DNA of 64,000 nucleotides from Sporosarcina ureae DSM 2281 (GCF_000425545.1 NZ_AUDQ01000002.1:124001-188000), one strand, 5' to 3'; shown: positions 53,385 through 63,928, numbered from the stretch's first letter. The notes: generated by a model from the letters alone, not told the origin. Made by a program: numbers and translations.

Positions 53385-54482
53385 TTATTCTCCAATAACC
53401 TTCAAATCCTTAGGGAACTTTGTCAATACCTCGACGCCATCCTTCGTCACATACAAATCATCTTCAATCCGCACACCTGTTACAGTCGGATCATAAATGC
53501 CTGGCTCAATCGTGAATACCATGCCTTCTTGAAGCGGCATATTATTCGTTCCTGTTAAAGAAGGGAACTCATGAACAGAAATACCAAGACCATGCCCAAT
53601 ACGATGCGGGAACAACTCACCATATCCGGCTTCTTCAATAATGGATCGTGCCGCCAGATCAACTTCCTGAGCTAATGTACCAGGACGCACCACGTCAATC
53701 GCTGCTTGCTGTGCTTTCTTGACTGTCTCATAAATCTTCCGCTTTTCTTCTGTAGGTTCGCCAAACGCAATCGTACGGGTTATGTCGGAGCAGTATCCTT
53801 TATAGACAACTCCAAGATCAAATAAGATGAAATCACCTTTTTCGATTCTTTTCTCTCCTGGAATACCATGAGGTGAAGCGGTTTTTGTACCTGAAACAAT
53901 AATGGTATCGAATGACATCTTCTCCGCGCCTTTTTGTTTTACGGCTTGTTCTACAGCTTGGACTATTTCCAACTCTGTTTTACCTTCCGCGATTTCATTA
54001 CAACCTACTTCAATCGCATAATCTGCTAATTCAGCTGCTTTACGTAAGTAGGTAAGTTCCACATCATTTTTGATCAGACGACTGTTGGCAAGTTCATCAT
54101 CCAACTTAGCAAATTGTAGGGCTGGGAAACGCTCTTGTAGAATTTCGTATCGATCAACAGTTACATGTTCTTTTTCGATTGCGAGTAATGAAAATGTAGG
54201 GATTCGTTCCGTGATGGCACGATCTAAAAATTCGAACGCATTATCTGTATCTTTATATCCGATCGCCTCATACTTCCAACCGATTGCTTTGACATCCGGA
54301 ACTTCCATAGCAGGACAAATAACAAATGGATCCGCTTCTTTGAAAATAACTACACCTAGTAATCGTTCATGGGGATCACTACGGAAATTAGTCAGGTAAA
54401 ATATATTATCCGGATTCGTTATGAGTGCAGCATCTACATCATGTTTCTCTAAGAAATCTTGTACTTTTTGAATGTTCGTCAA
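53385..54482 (-). CDS. M24-family Xaa-Pro peptidase
   Basis: A 365-residue metallopeptidase of the aminopeptidase P/prolidase family. C-terminal pita-bread domain with metal ligands: LFDLGVVYKGYCSDITRT (two Asp), IGHGLGISVHE (His), FTIEPGIY (Glu) and VRIEDD (Glu). N-terminal creatinase-like domain present. It cleaves peptides with proline in the second position. TTG start behind AGAGGAGG. Confidence 0.9.
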   Translation of the reverse strand: MTNIQKVQDFLEKHDVDAALITNPDNIFYLTNFRSDPHERLLGVVIFKEADPFVICPAMEVPDVKAIGWKYEAIGYKDTDNAFEFLDRAITERIPTFSLLAIEKEHVTVDRYEILQERFPALQFAKLDDELANSRLIKNDVELTYLRKAAELADYAIEVGCNEIAEGKTELEIVQAVEQAVKQKGAEKMSFDTIIVSGTKTASPHGIPGEKRIEKGDFILFDLGVVYKGYCSDITRTIAFGEPTEEKRKIYETVKKAQQAAIDVVRPGTLAQEVDLAARSIIEEAGYGELFPHRIGHGLGISVHEFPSLTGTNNMPLQEGMVFTIEPGIYDPTVTGVRIEDDLYVTKDGVEVLTKFPKDLKVIGE

Positions 54483-54587
54483 AATATTACCTCCTCTGTT
54501 TTGGTTAGTATAACAAAAAAGAGGGTTTTAAGCTTTTATGTAGAAGGTATAACAGAGTAAGGAATTAAAAAGAGGAGTGTGATCGTT

Positions 54588-55265
54588 GTGAAAATCTCAT
54601 ACCATGGTCATTCGATCGTGAAAATTGAGACGAAAGGAAAGACGATTTTAATTGATCCTTTCATTACAGGTAATCAACTAACAGATCTAAAAGCGGAAGA
54701 TGAAAAACCGGACGTGATATTACTGACACACGGACATAATGACCATGTAGGCGATACAATGGATATTGCCAAAAGAGAAGATATTCTAGTTGTAGCCCCT
54801 AATGAATTGGCCGTATACCTTGGATTCCAAGGCTTGAATACGCATGGAATGAACATTGGTGGAGCAAAAGAGTTTGATTTTGGTAAAGTGAAATATACAC
54901 AGGCATTCCATAGTTCTTCTTATACAACGGAAGATAATGAAATTATTTACACAGGTATGCCCGCTGGTTTACTATTGACGATCGAAGATAAAGTGATCTA
55001 TCACGCAGGAGATACTTCGCTATTTAGTGATATGAAACTGTATGGGGAAGAGGGAATTGATGTAGCGTTCTTACCGATTGGCGATAATTTCACAATGGGC
55101 CCTAGAGATGCCGCAAAAGCAGTCGAATTATTGCAACCGAAGCTAACTGTTCCTGTCCACTACAATACATTCCCACCAATCGAATTGGATCCTGAAGACT
55201 TCAAGTCACTCGTAACAAATCATGAAGTGAAAATAATGGAACCAGGGGAATCGATTGAACTGTAA
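54588..55265 (+). CDS. ytkL: UPF0173 metal-dependent hydrolase, YtkL
   Basis: A 225-residue metallo-beta-lactamase-fold hydrolase: HGHNDHVGD metal loop, [10 protein letters not shown] and [12 protein letters not shown]. Substrate unknown. GTG at 54588 (GAGGAG ten bases upstream) is preferred to GTG at 54579, which lies too close. Family length fits. Confidence 0.9.
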   Translation: MKISYHGHSIVKIETKGKTILIDPFITGNQLTDLKAEDEKPDVILLTHGHNDHVGDTMDIAKREDILVVAPNELAVYLGFQGLNTHGMNIGGAKEFDFGKVKYTQAFHSSSYTTEDNEIIYTGMPAGLLLTIEDKVIYHAGDTSLFSDMKLYGEEGIDVAFLPIGDNFTMGPRDAAKAVELLQPKLTVPVHYNTFPPIELDPEDFKSLVTNHEVKIMEPGESIEL

Positions 55266-55282
55266 AATATAAAATAAATAAT

Positions 55283-55325
55283 TACGGTCTATGGCGCATA
55301 GTTAGTGTCTTAGACCGTTTTTTTG
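55283..55325 (+). terminator. ytkL terminator
   Basis: ACGGTCTA pairs with TAGACCGT, then TTTTTT. Confidence 0.85.
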
Positions 55326-55391
55326 TCGGATTTATGGTATGATTATCAAAAAGCCGAAACCTTAAATCAGGTCGAAGAAAAAGGTGAAATC

Positions 55392-56699
55392 ATGTCAACT
55401 AAACACGAGCAGATTTTGCGTTATATCGAAAGCTTGGCCGTGGGAGAAAAGATCTCTGTCCGCCAAGTTGCAAAAGTATTGGAAGTCAGTGATGGAACCG
55501 CTTACCGAGCGATAAAAGAAGCGGAAAATCAAAAACTGGTGAATACGATTGAACGTGTAGGTACAATCAGAATCGAGAAAAAGAAAAAAGAAAATATTGA
55601 GCGTTTGACATTCGCGGAAGTCATTAACATTGTAGACGGCGTCGTGCTTGGCGGACGTGATGGATTACATAAAACATTAACAAAATTTGTTATAGGGGCC
55701 ATGCAACTTGATGATATGATCCGGTATATCGATGCCGGCAGTCTGTTAATTGTAGGAAACCGTTTGAAAGCACATGAAATTGCGATTAAAGCGGGGGCAG
55801 CTGTCCTCGTGACCGGTGGCTTCGATGCGACCGATGAAGTGAAGCAGCTGGCAGACGAAATGAATTTGCCTGTTATTTCAACGAGTTACGATACTTTCAC
55901 AGTAGCGACCATGCTGAACCGAGCGATTTATGATCAGCTGATTGAAAAAGAGATTTTATTAGTGGAAGATATTTTGACACCGTTAGCGAGAACAGTGACA
56001 TTATCTCCTGAGGACTCAGTCGATCAATTTTACGAAGTGAATCACCAAACCTCTCACTCAGCCTACCCTGTGGTGAAATCTGACGGTACGTTAGTAGGAA
56101 TTATTACGTCCCGCGATGTCGTCAGCAATCCAGACGTGAACACCGTTGGGAAAGTCATGACGCCTGGTCCGATTACTGTAAATGGGAAAATGAGTGTGGC
56201 ATCAGCAGGACACAGTATGATTTGGGAAGGTATTGATTTAATGCCTGTCGTCAATGATGCTGGGGTTCTAGAGGGAATCATTAGTCGTCAAGATGTTCTA
56301 AAAGCGCTGCAAATGACACAACGTCAACCGCAACAAGGAGAAACCATTGATGACATCGTGAAGAATCAAATGAAAGCCATTGCTAATTCACCTGAAAAAA
56401 TCGAGTTCGCCGTTGTCCCGCAGATGACCAATCAATTTGGTTCATTGTCTTACGGTGCGATGTTGACGATTCTGACAGAAGCAGGTAGTCGTACGATCAA
56501 GCTTCAAAAACGGGGCGAAAGTATGCCTGAGAACGTGACGATCTACTTCATCAAACAAGTGCAGCTTGGCGCGTCGGTAACGGTGGAAACGAAGATCATT
56601 CACATGAGTCGCCGATCCATCAAACTAGAAGTTGAATTAACGTCAAACGACGGGATTGTAGCGAAAGCCATGGGAACATTCCAACTTTTTGAGAAATAA
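55392..56699 (+). CDS. ytoI: YtoI, HTH-DRTGG-CBS-hotdog protein
   Basis: A 435-residue multidomain protein: N-terminal winged HTH (SVRQVAKVLEVSDGTAYRAIKEA), DRTGG domain (GAMQLDDMIRYIDAGSLLIVGNR), two CBS repeats (~200-310) and a C-terminal hotdog domain (~330-435). The CBS pair probably senses an adenine nucleotide. The HTH suggests DNA binding; targets unknown. ATG at 55392 after AAAGGTGA; the upstream frame lacks a site. Confidence 0.92.
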   Translation: MSTKHEQILRYIESLAVGEKISVRQVAKVLEVSDGTAYRAIKEAENQKLVNTIERVGTIRIEKKKKENIERLTFAEVINIVDGVVLGGRDGLHKTLTKFVIGAMQLDDMIRYIDAGSLLIVGNRLKAHEIAIKAGAAVLVTGGFDATDEVKQLADEMNLPVISTSYDTFTVATMLNRAIYDQLIEKEILLVEDILTPLARTVTLSPEDSVDQFYEVNHQTSHSAYPVVKSDGTLVGIITSRDVVSNPDVNTVGKVMTPGPITVNGKMSVASAGHSMIWEGIDLMPVVNDAGVLEGIISRQDVLKALQMTQRQPQQGETIDDIVKNQMKAIANSPEKIEFAVVPQMTNQFGSLSYGAMLTILTEAGSRTIKLQKRGESMPENVTIYFIKQVQLGASVTVETKIIHMSRRSIKLEVELTSNDGIVAKAMGTFQLFEK

Positions 56700-56710
56700 A
56701 AAAACTGACG

Positions 56711-57040
56711 TCAATTGACATCAGCTTTGTTTAGTTCACGTTCCTCAGCTACAAACTGCTTATAATGTTTCTGAGCGTTAAAGTTAAATATGGCAACATA
56801 TCCACCGAATAAAATGAATATAGCTGACACGATATATGTTAGCGTGCCATCAAAAATGAGCAATTGATTGATTCCAAAGAAAATCAATAGAGCACCAAGT
56901 GCTGTGCCGGCCAAGCTGGCATACATTTTTTTACGAATGGGAAACATATGACTCGTACGGAATTGTCGTGTTTTGAAAACAAAATAAAATACGCCGGAAG
57001 CGACGATACCAAAAACAAAAAGAAAATTAACCATTTCCAT
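56711..57040 (-). CDS. ytpI: YtpI-family membrane protein
   Basis: A 109-residue protein with three hydrophobic helices, the first at residue ~4 (FLFVFGIVASGVFYFVF), ending in a charged tail. YtpI family, function unknown. The start at 57040 follows TGGAGG; the frame extends to 57214 with no good site. Placement between ytoI and nrnA matches B. subtilis. Confidence 0.85.
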   Translation of the reverse strand: MEMVNFLFVFGIVASGVFYFVFKTRQFRTSHMFPIRKKMYASLAGTALGALLIFFGINQLLIFDGTLTYIVSAIFILFGGYVAIFNFNAQKHYKQFVAEERELNKADVN

Positions 57041-57154
57041 AAAAAAGCCTCCATTATATACAAAATAACCTACTATGTGATGAGGTTCATTATATATTGT
57101 AGCGGCTTTTAATGAGGAATGCGAATACTTGTACAGAAACCTGGGGGAATATAC

Positions 57155-58096
57155 ATGAAACGACAAATCATTGACACAATTGAAAAGTACGACAAAATCA
57201 TCATCCATCGTCACGTCCGACCGGATCCAGATGCATATGGATCACAAATGGGGTTAAAAGCACTTATTGAAAAGAACTATCCACAAAAGCAGGTACTTGC
57301 AGCCGGAATGCATGATGAACTGCTAAGTTATTTAGGGGAACCGAATATAGTGACTGAATCAGATTACGAAGGTGCTCTTGTCATCGTTACTGATACAGCA
57401 AATACGGATCGTATCGATGGACCGTTTTACGACAAAGGGGCATTTTTATTGAAAATTGATCACCACCCCAACGAAGATCCATATGGCGATGAGCGGTGGG
57501 TGAATACGGACGCAAGTTCTTGCTCCGAAATGATCTATACGGTATATGAAGAAGGTCAAGCGTCATACGGTTGGGAAATGACTCCGGAAGCTGCACGTTT
57601 TTTATTCGCAGGAATTGTCGGCGATACAGGCCGCTTTATGTTTCCAAGTACAACTGAAAAGACATTTGAAGCAGCCAGCTCATTAATCAAGCAACCTTTT
57701 GATCGCACGAAATTATTCGCGGGAATGTATGAAATGGATCGTAAAATCTTGCATTTGCAAGGATATATCTATCAAAACTTTACGATTGATGAAAATGGTG
57801 CGGCGTATATTAAATTAACTCAAGAAATTTTGGAGCAATTCGATGTCTCAGTATCCGAGACATCTCAACTAGTAGGGTCACTTGGAGATGTTAAAGGAAT
57901 TTGTGCGTGGATTATCTTTATCGAAGAGAATAATCAAATCCGTGTACGCCTACGTTCGAAAGGTCCTGTTATCAACACATTAGCGATGCAGCACAATGGT
58001 GGCGGTCATCCATTAGCCTCAGGCGCTTCCGCATATTCATGGACAGAAGTAGATGAAATCATCGTCAAACTGCAAGAACTTTGCAGAAACTATTAA
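57155..58096 (+). CDS. nrnA: NrnA nanoRNase / pAp phosphatase
   Basis: A 313-residue DHH-DHHA1 phosphoesterase that degrades 2-5-mer RNA and dephosphorylates pAp. Metal motifs RPDPDAYGSQ, DTANTDRI and DHHPN, then GDTGRF; the DHHA1 domain ends GGGHPLASGA. ATG at 57155 after GGGGGA. In B. subtilis ytrI and ytrH separate it from dnaE; here dnaE follows after 19 bp. Confidence 0.93.
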   Translation: MKRQIIDTIEKYDKIIIHRHVRPDPDAYGSQMGLKALIEKNYPQKQVLAAGMHDELLSYLGEPNIVTESDYEGALVIVTDTANTDRIDGPFYDKGAFLLKIDHHPNEDPYGDERWVNTDASSCSEMIYTVYEEGQASYGWEMTPEAARFLFAGIVGDTGRFMFPSTTEKTFEAASSLIKQPFDRTKLFAGMYEMDRKILHLQGYIYQNFTIDENGAAYIKLTQEILEQFDVSVSETSQLVGSLGDVKGICAWIIFIEENNQIRVRLRSKGPVINTLAMQHNGGGHPLASGASAYSWTEVDEIIVKLQELCRNY

Positions 58097-58115
58097 GCAG
58101 AGCTGAGGGATTGAA

Positions 58116-61100
58116 ATGAACCTGATGTATCCGCAAATCGTAACGGGCGCAGACTTATTGCGTGGAATCGTAAAGTTAGACGAATTGGCTCCTCTTTTAC
58201 AAAAAAGAGGGGCTTCTTCTGCTGCTATCGTCAATAGTAAGTTATATGGAGTTCGGTCATTCAGTAAAATGTTAACTAAATACGGCATTCGGCCAGTAAT
58301 TGGTTTGTCCGTTATAGTAGAAGTCGAAGATCACGAAGTGCTTCTATATATATATGCACAAAACGAAATAGGCTTCTCTAATCTAATGAAAATGAGCAGT
58401 GCCATTTCGACACGTGTAGAAGAAAAATTACCGCTCAACTGGCTTCAAGCCTATCAAGAAGGGTGCCTCATCATATGTGCGATGACGGATTCTTCATGGG
58501 CGAACGCGCGTAATATACATGTACTGCAGTTACTGACAGAGAAAGTGTCTAGAGCTTCTATATTTATTGGAATTAGCCGTCCAGGCGGAGGAGCACATCC
58601 TGACGAAGAAGCGATCATTCAGTTGAGTGAAGACTGTCAATTGCTAATAGCGGCTTGTCAGGAAACACGCTTTCTCCATAAGGAAGATTTTCAAGCCTAT
58701 GAAGTCGCAACAGCCATTCGTAAAGGCTATAAACTGAATGATTCAAAAAAACCGCCTAATCGGTATCGACAAGCGTATTTGCCAGAACGAGAAGAGTTTA
58801 CAAAGTGGTTTAATGATTACCCTGAATGGTTACAGACAACGGAAAACATGATGAATTCCTGTGACGTAGTTATCCAGAAAGAAGATTTCTTACTTCCACA
58901 GTTTCCTGTAGAGGACGGTAAAATGCCTATTGATTTGCTGGAGGAAAATTGCCGAACAGGATTGCAACAACGTTTTGAGAAATTATCTTCAGAATATGAA
59001 CAACGATTGCTCTATGAATTATCGATTATTGAACAAATGGGGTTCACAGATTATTTCTTAATAGTCGAGGATTATGTACGTTACGCAAAAACGGAAGGAA
59101 TTCTAGTTGGTCCAGGGCGGGGGTCTTCAGCAGGCTCTTTAGTCGCGTTTGCACTTGGCATCACAGAAGTAGATCCGATTAAATACGGATTGTTATTTGA
59201 GCGTTTCTTGAATCCAGAACGCTTGACCATGCCGGATATCGATATCGATTTCGCAGATCATCGCAGAACAGAAGTTGTAAATTATGTGGCAAATACATAC
59301 GGTAAACAATATGTCGCACAAATCATCACATTCGGTACACTTTCAACGAAAGCGGTTGCTCGAAATGTGGCTAGAGTGTTGGATTTCACACCTGAAGAAG
59401 TTCGTTTTATGTCCAATGAATTGAATAGTGGACAGTCGTTTAAGGAAACCGTCAGGCAGTCCAAGAAATTGCGTGACTGGATTCAAGTGGAGCCGCGAAG
59501 AGAGGCGTGGCAACAAGCGGCTGCACGTTTAGAAGATTTGCCGAGGAATGCATCCACCCATGCTGCAGGTGTTGTGCTTGCTGCAAAACCACTTGTTCAT
59601 TATGTCCCATTGCAAATTGGATCGGATGATGTATTCCTGACTCAGTGGGCGATGAAGGATGTAGAAGAAGTCGGTTTACTGAAAATGGACTTCCTTGGGT
59701 TGCGAAACTTAACACTGCTCGATAGAATACGTGCCATGATTCAATACAATAAAACGCAAGTCATTGATTTCGAACAGATACCGCTCAATGATCAAGAAAC
59801 ATATAAAATATTTAAAGCAGGAGATACAACGGGGATCTTCCAGTTCGAATCACCAGGCATGCGTCGCGCTCTTAGAACAATACAGCCAGATAATTTTAAA
59901 GATATTTACTCAGTCAACGCCTTGTATCGTCCGGGCCCAATGGAATTTATCCCACTTTACAGTCGTCGAAAAAACGGACAAGAGCCGACTGTTTATGACA
60001 TACCGGAGCTCGAACCTATCCTAGCTGAAACATATGGCATCATTATCTATCAAGAACAGATTATGAAAATCGCGGTGAATATTGCAGGCTTCACCATGGC
60101 GGAAGCGGATCTTCTAAGACGAGCCATTAGTAAGAAGAATCAGCAAGTGCTGGAAGAAGAAAGACAGCATTTTATTGCCGGAGCACGTAAAAAAGGATTT
60201 GATCAGGAGAAGGCAAATAACGTCTATAATCTGATTGTTAAATTTGCGGATTACGGATTTCCAAAAAGTCATGCTGTAGCCTATTCACTGATTTCCTATC
60301 GACTGGCATTTTTTAAAGCGAATGAACCAACATATTTTTACGCAGCATTTTTATCTTCTTTAACAGGAAGTAAAGATAAGATGACGGAAGTAATCCGTGA
60401 AATGAAGGCAAAAGGTATTCCGATACTGCCTCCATCTGTCGCAAAAAGCCGTTATTCACATACAGTGGAAGGGAATGCGGTTCGTCTTGGGCTAGGCGCT
60501 ATAAAAGGAGTTACTTTCGCCTTCTACCAGCAATTGGCTACCGCGCGTGAAAAGGGAAGTTGGTCTTCCATGTTTGACATGGCCCTCTCACTTGGGGCTG
60601 ATCATTTCACTGAAAAAGCGATCATTCCGTTAATTAAAGCAGGCGCGCTTGACGATTTTAATCAGAAGCGTTCAGTGCTCCTCGCTTCGATAGATGCCGC
60701 TCATTCCCATGCGCTTTTCATAGGGGATGATGCATTAAGTGAGCAGTTTCTATTTAATTCGCAACCTAAATATACACCAGGTGGCACAATGGATCAGATG
60801 ACTATGCTTGGTTTTGAACATGAAACATTAGGCTTTTATTTGTCGGAGCATCCTGTAGAACAATTAAAGCGAAATGCATCCAGTCAAATACCTTCAATTT
60901 CATCTCTATTTTCTTTACGTCAAGGCACCAAAGTACACTGTATGGGAATCATCCTCTCGATCAGACGGATTCGTACAAAAAAAGGTGAAGCCATGGCATT
61001 TCTTACGTTACAAGATGAGACTGAAGAAATATCCTGTACCGTATTTCCGAAACAATATGCACAGATCAGCGTCCAATTAAAAGAGCAAGCATTTGTTCAA

Positions 61101-61184
61101 ATTTCAGGAAGCATTGATTTCCGAAATCAATCCGTTCAACTCATAGTAGACCAGTTATTGCCGCTTAGACTCTCAGGAGAATAA
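58116..61184 (+). CDS. dnaE: DNA polymerase III subunit alpha, DnaE
   Basis: A 1022-residue C-family polymerase that, in B. subtilis, extends RNA primers before handing over to PolC. The catalytic palm carries GRGSSAGSLVAF and PDIDIDFADHRR (Asp374, 376, 378). The fingers and helix-hairpin-helix follow, then a C-terminal OB domain (CMGIILSIRRIRTKKGEAMAFLTLQDE). The N-terminal PHP domain is degenerate: MYPQIVTGADLL lacks the His residues of family members, and VNSKLYGV replaces the DHxxMYG block, so no PHP catalysis is expected. Slightly short for the family. Confidence 0.93.
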   Translation: MNLMYPQIVTGADLLRGIVKLDELAPLLQKRGASSAAIVNSKLYGVRSFSKMLTKYGIRPVIGLSVIVEVEDHEVLLYIYAQNEIGFSNLMKMSSAISTRVEEKLPLNWLQAYQEGCLIICAMTDSSWANARNIHVLQLLTEKVSRASIFIGISRPGGGAHPDEEAIIQLSEDCQLLIAACQETRFLHKEDFQAYEVATAIRKGYKLNDSKKPPNRYRQAYLPEREEFTKWFNDYPEWLQTTENMMNSCDVVIQKEDFLLPQFPVEDGKMPIDLLEENCRTGLQQRFEKLSSEYEQRLLYELSIIEQMGFTDYFLIVEDYVRYAKTEGILVGPGRGSSAGSLVAFALGITEVDPIKYGLLFERFLNPERLTMPDIDIDFADHRRTEVVNYVANTYGKQYVAQIITFGTLSTKAVARNVARVLDFTPEEVRFMSNELNSGQSFKETVRQSKKLRDWIQVEPRREAWQQAAARLEDLPRNASTHAAGVVLAAKPLVHYVPLQIGSDDVFLTQWAMKDVEEVGLLKMDFLGLRNLTLLDRIRAMIQYNKTQVIDFEQIPLNDQETYKIFKAGDTTGIFQFESPGMRRALRTIQPDNFKDIYSVNALYRPGPMEFIPLYSRRKNGQEPTVYDIPELEPILAETYGIIIYQEQIMKIAVNIAGFTMAEADLLRRAISKKNQQVLEEERQHFIAGARKKGFDQEKANNVYNLIVKFADYGFPKSHAVAYSLISYRLAFFKANEPTYFYAAFLSSLTGSKDKMTEVIREMKAKGIPILPPSVAKSRYSHTVEGNAVRLGLGAIKGVTFAFYQQLATAREKGSWSSMFDMALSLGADHFTEKAIIPLIKAGALDDFNQKRSVLLASIDAAHSHALFIGDDALSEQFLFNSQPKYTPGGTMDQMTMLGFEHETLGFYLSEHPVEQLKRNASSQIPSISSLFSLRQGTKVHCMGIILSIRRIRTKKGEAMAFLTLQDETEEISCTVFPKQYAQISVQLKEQAFVQISGSIDFRNQSVQLIVDQLLPLRLSGE

Positions 61185-61216
61185 AAAATGGTCTAAAAAT
61201 TACTAGTGCAGTCTTC

Positions 61217-61257
61217 TATGGTCCATCATGACGCAATCTACGTCATGATGGACCATA
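61217..61257. repeat. 17-bp perfect inverted repeat after dnaE
   Basis: TATGGTCCATCATGACG and its exact complement flank a 7-nt loop. No T run follows, so it is not a clear intrinsic terminator. Confidence 0.85.
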
Positions 61258-61336
61258 CTTCGACTTTTCAGCAAGCGAGCGTTCAGTCAGCGAGAAAAAT
61301 GACGAAATAAAAACACTTGTAATTTCAAGATATTAC

Positions 61337-61365
61337 TTTACGTAGTGCCGACTTTTTTGTATGCT
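61337..61365 (+). promoter_or_regulatory. sigma-A promoter of the FadR-like/accDA operon
   Basis: TTTACG, 17 bp, TATGCT; the start point would lie at about 61372, just before a palindromic operator. Confidence 0.65.
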
Positions 61366-61375
61366 TGTATGCAGG

Positions 61376-61388
61376 GTGGTCAGACCAC
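61376..61388. promoter_or_regulatory. FadR-type operator
   Basis: GTGGTCAGACCAC is a perfect palindrome around a central A and contains TGGTCNGACCA, the FadR-subfamily consensus. It lies at about +5 to +17, 33 bp before the GntR gene: autoregulation and control of accDA are likely. Confidence 0.75.
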
Positions 61389-61420
61389 TCTTTTGAAGGT
61401 ATGAAAAAGGAGTTCTCCTC

Positions 61421-62083
61421 ATGCAAAATTCACAATCATCATCCAAGCGTTTTTTGGATATTATCGGAGAACTACAATCACTGATTAGCGAACAAAAAAT
61501 CGAATATGGCGATAGGTTACCATCTGAACGTCACCTGGCGGAAAAGCTACAAGTAAGTAGAACAGCAGTACGTGAGGCGTTGCGAAGTATGGAATTGCTA
61601 GGTCTCATTGAAACGAGGCGAGGCGAAGGAACGTTCCTATCCGATTTCAAAAAACATCAGTTAGTGGAAGTTCTCTCGACGTTTATTATGCAGCAAGCAC
61701 GGTCCATCCAAGATGTAGTTGAAACAAGGATGATCCATGAGCGAGCGGCTATTACAACGATCACAGAAAATGAAGAACTACGCATGCTACCTGTTTGGAT
61801 AGGCATGCAAAGTAAGTTGAGAGAAAGAGAGTCAGTGTTTTGGCGTGTAGATATGGTGCGTGAAACCATTGTCGCTACTGAAAATCGACTCTCCTTGAAA
61901 ATTTGGTTTTTACTGAAACAGTATAGCGGTGTTTCTTTTGATGTCCCTATTGAGGCTGATGAGGAAATAGCTATAGTGCATGAATTACTGGATGAAATGA
62001 TGGCAGGTAATACGGAAAAAGCCTTAATTTGTTATGAAAAATGGATGAATCAAGTTGAGGGAGAAAGAAGGGAAACGGAATGA
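61421..62083 (+). CDS. FadR-subfamily GntR regulator upstream of accDA
   Basis: A 220-residue regulator with an N-terminal winged helix ([45 protein letters not shown]). The C-terminal part is FCD-like in length but I do not see the usual Asp/His metal-binding set ([11 protein letters not shown] where D..FH is expected), so ligand binding may differ. AAAGGAG site before ATG. It overlaps accD by 4 bp, so it is translationally linked to acetyl-CoA carboxylase. It stands where B. subtilis has a malic enzyme gene. Confidence 0.88.
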   Translation: MQNSQSSSKRFLDIIGELQSLISEQKIEYGDRLPSERHLAEKLQVSRTAVREALRSMELLGLIETRRGEGTFLSDFKKHQLVEVLSTFIMQQARSIQDVVETRMIHERAAITTITENEELRMLPVWIGMQSKLRERESVFWRVDMVRETIVATENRLSLKIWFLLKQYSGVSFDVPIEADEEIAIVHELLDEMMAGNTEKALICYEKWMNQVEGERRETE

Positions 62084-62952
62084 GTATCAAAGAATTATTT
62101 AAAAAGAAACCAAAAGTTGACCAACATACAATGCCTTCTGCCAAGAGTAAAGCAGATGTGCCTGAAGGAATTATGACGAAATGTCCAGAGTGTAAGCATG
62201 TGATTTTGACGAAGGACTTATTAAAGAATGGTAAAGTTTGTCCATCTTGTCAGCATCACTATAAAATGACGGCACAAGAACGAATTGATCACTTATTTGA
62301 CGACAATAGCTTTAAATCAATGGATGATCATTTGAAAACAGAGAACCCGCTTAATTTCCCTTCTTATACAGAAAAAGTAGAAGCGGATGCAAAAGCAACC
62401 GGCTTGAATGAAGCGGTTCTGACCGGTGTCGGTAAGATTCAAGGTACAGAAGTAGCTGTTGCGGTCATGGATGCACATTTCCGTATGGGATCGATGGGTT
62501 CGGTTGTTGGCGAAAAAATCACGAGAGCTGTAGAAAAAGCTACTGAATTAGGTATTCCTGTAATGATCTTCTCTGCAAGTGGTGGTGCCCGTATGCAAGA
62601 AGGTGTTATTAGTTTGATGCAGATGGCTAAAGTAAGTGTAGCTCTTGAAAGACACGCGAACAAAGGTTTATTGTATATCTCCATCATGACCTACCCGACA
62701 ACAGGTGGTGTATCTGCTAGTTTCGCCTCAGTTGGGGATATTAACTTAGCAGAACCAAAAGCTCTGATCGGGTTTGCTGGGCGTCGTGTAATCGAACAAA
62801 CAGTACGTGAAAAACTACCTGAAGATTTCCAAACGGCGGAGTTCTTATTAAATCATGGGCAATTAGATGCGGTAGTTCATCGCAATGATATGCCAGAAGT
62901 GATGAATAAAATCTTGAAGCTTCACGCACGAAAGGGGGCCGTACTTGTATGA
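62080..62952 (+). CDS. accD: acetyl-CoA carboxylase carboxyltransferase beta subunit
   Basis: A 290-residue subunit of acetyl-CoA carboxylase, which makes malonyl-CoA for fatty acid synthesis. N-terminal zinc ribbon with Cys35, 38, 54 and 57 (CPEC, CPSC); crotonase-fold core with [11 protein letters not shown] and [11 protein letters not shown]. It overlaps the regulator upstream (4 bp) and accA downstream (4 bp, ATGA). Confidence 0.96.
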   Translation: MSIKELFKKKPKVDQHTMPSAKSKADVPEGIMTKCPECKHVILTKDLLKNGKVCPSCQHHYKMTAQERIDHLFDDNSFKSMDDHLKTENPLNFPSYTEKVEADAKATGLNEAVLTGVGKIQGTEVAVAVMDAHFRMGSMGSVVGEKITRAVEKATELGIPVMIFSASGGARMQEGVISLMQMAKVSVALERHANKGLLYISIMTYPTTGGVSASFASVGDINLAEPKALIGFAGRRVIEQTVREKLPEDFQTAEFLLNHGQLDAVVHRNDMPEVMNKILKLHARKGAVLV

Positions 62953-63902
62953 GTAAAACATTAGCATTTGAAGAACCTATCGTAAAATTGCGTGAAAAAA
63001 TTAATGAACTCGAAGAATATACGGCAGTCAATGACGTAGATCTTTCATCTGAAATTGTCAATTTGAAAAATCGCTTAGCTAAATTGGAAACGGAAATTTA
63101 TGAGAGTATGGAGCCTTGGGATCGTGTGCAAGTTGCACGACATCCTGAAAGACCGACGACAATGGATTATATTACTCAACTGTTTGAGGACTTTATCGAA
63201 TTTCATGGAGATCGCAACTTTGGAGACGATGAAGCCATAATCGGTGGAATCGCTTCATTTGAAGAAACTCCCATTACGATCATTGGACATCAGCGTGGAA
63301 AAGACACCAAAGAAAATGTCAAAAGAAACTTTGGTATGCCACATCCTGAAGGATACCGCAAAGCGCTTCGTCTAATGAAGCAAGCAGAAAAATTCAATCG
63401 CCCTATTATTTGTTTCATCGATACAAAAGGTGCGTATCCTGGTAAAGCGGCAGAGCAACGTGGACAGAGCGAGGCAATTGCTCGTAACTTAGTGGAAATG
63501 GCTGGTTTGAAAGTTCCTGTCATCTCTATCGTGATTGGAGAAGGAGGTAGTGGAGGTGCATTGGCTCTAGGTGTAGCAAACCATATCCATATGCTAGAAA
63601 ACTCCACATACTCTGTTATATCTCCTGAAGGTGCAGCGTCTATTTTGTGGAAGGATCCATCCCTTGCGAAACAAGCGGCGGAAGCGATGAAAATTACTGC
63701 ACCCGATTTGAAAGAAATGAATATTATTGATGAAATCATTCCCGAAGTACTTGGCGGAGCACATCGCGATGCAAACAAACAATCTTTAGAGATGCGTAAT
63801 ACTTTACGAAGATCATTAAGAACGTTATGCGAATTGACATCAGATGAATTAATTGATAATCGATATACTAAATTCCGAAGTATTGGTGTCTTTTCGGAAT
63901 AA
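62949..63902 (+). CDS. accA: acetyl-CoA carboxylase carboxyltransferase alpha subunit
   Basis: A 317-residue partner of AccD. A helical N-terminus and the crotonase-like core with [24 protein letters not shown] and [14 protein letters not shown] are typical. Forms the alpha2beta2 carboxyltransferase. Translationally coupled to accD. Confidence 0.96.
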   Translation: MSKTLAFEEPIVKLREKINELEEYTAVNDVDLSSEIVNLKNRLAKLETEIYESMEPWDRVQVARHPERPTTMDYITQLFEDFIEFHGDRNFGDDEAIIGGIASFEETPITIIGHQRGKDTKENVKRNFGMPHPEGYRKALRLMKQAEKFNRPIICFIDTKGAYPGKAAEQRGQSEAIARNLVEMAGLKVPVISIVIGEGGSGGALALGVANHIHMLENSTYSVISPEGAASILWKDPSLAKQAAEAMKITAPDLKEMNIIDEIIPEVLGGAHRDANKQSLEMRNTLRRSLRTLCELTSDELIDNRYTKFRSIGVFSE

Positions 63903-63928
63903 AAGATGCGGGCAACCGCGTCTTTTGC
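63902..63928 (+). terminator. possible terminator between accA and pfkA
   Basis: AAAAGATGCGG pairs with CCGCGTCTTTT around GCAA. The T run is part of the stem, so termination may be partial. Confidence 0.5.
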
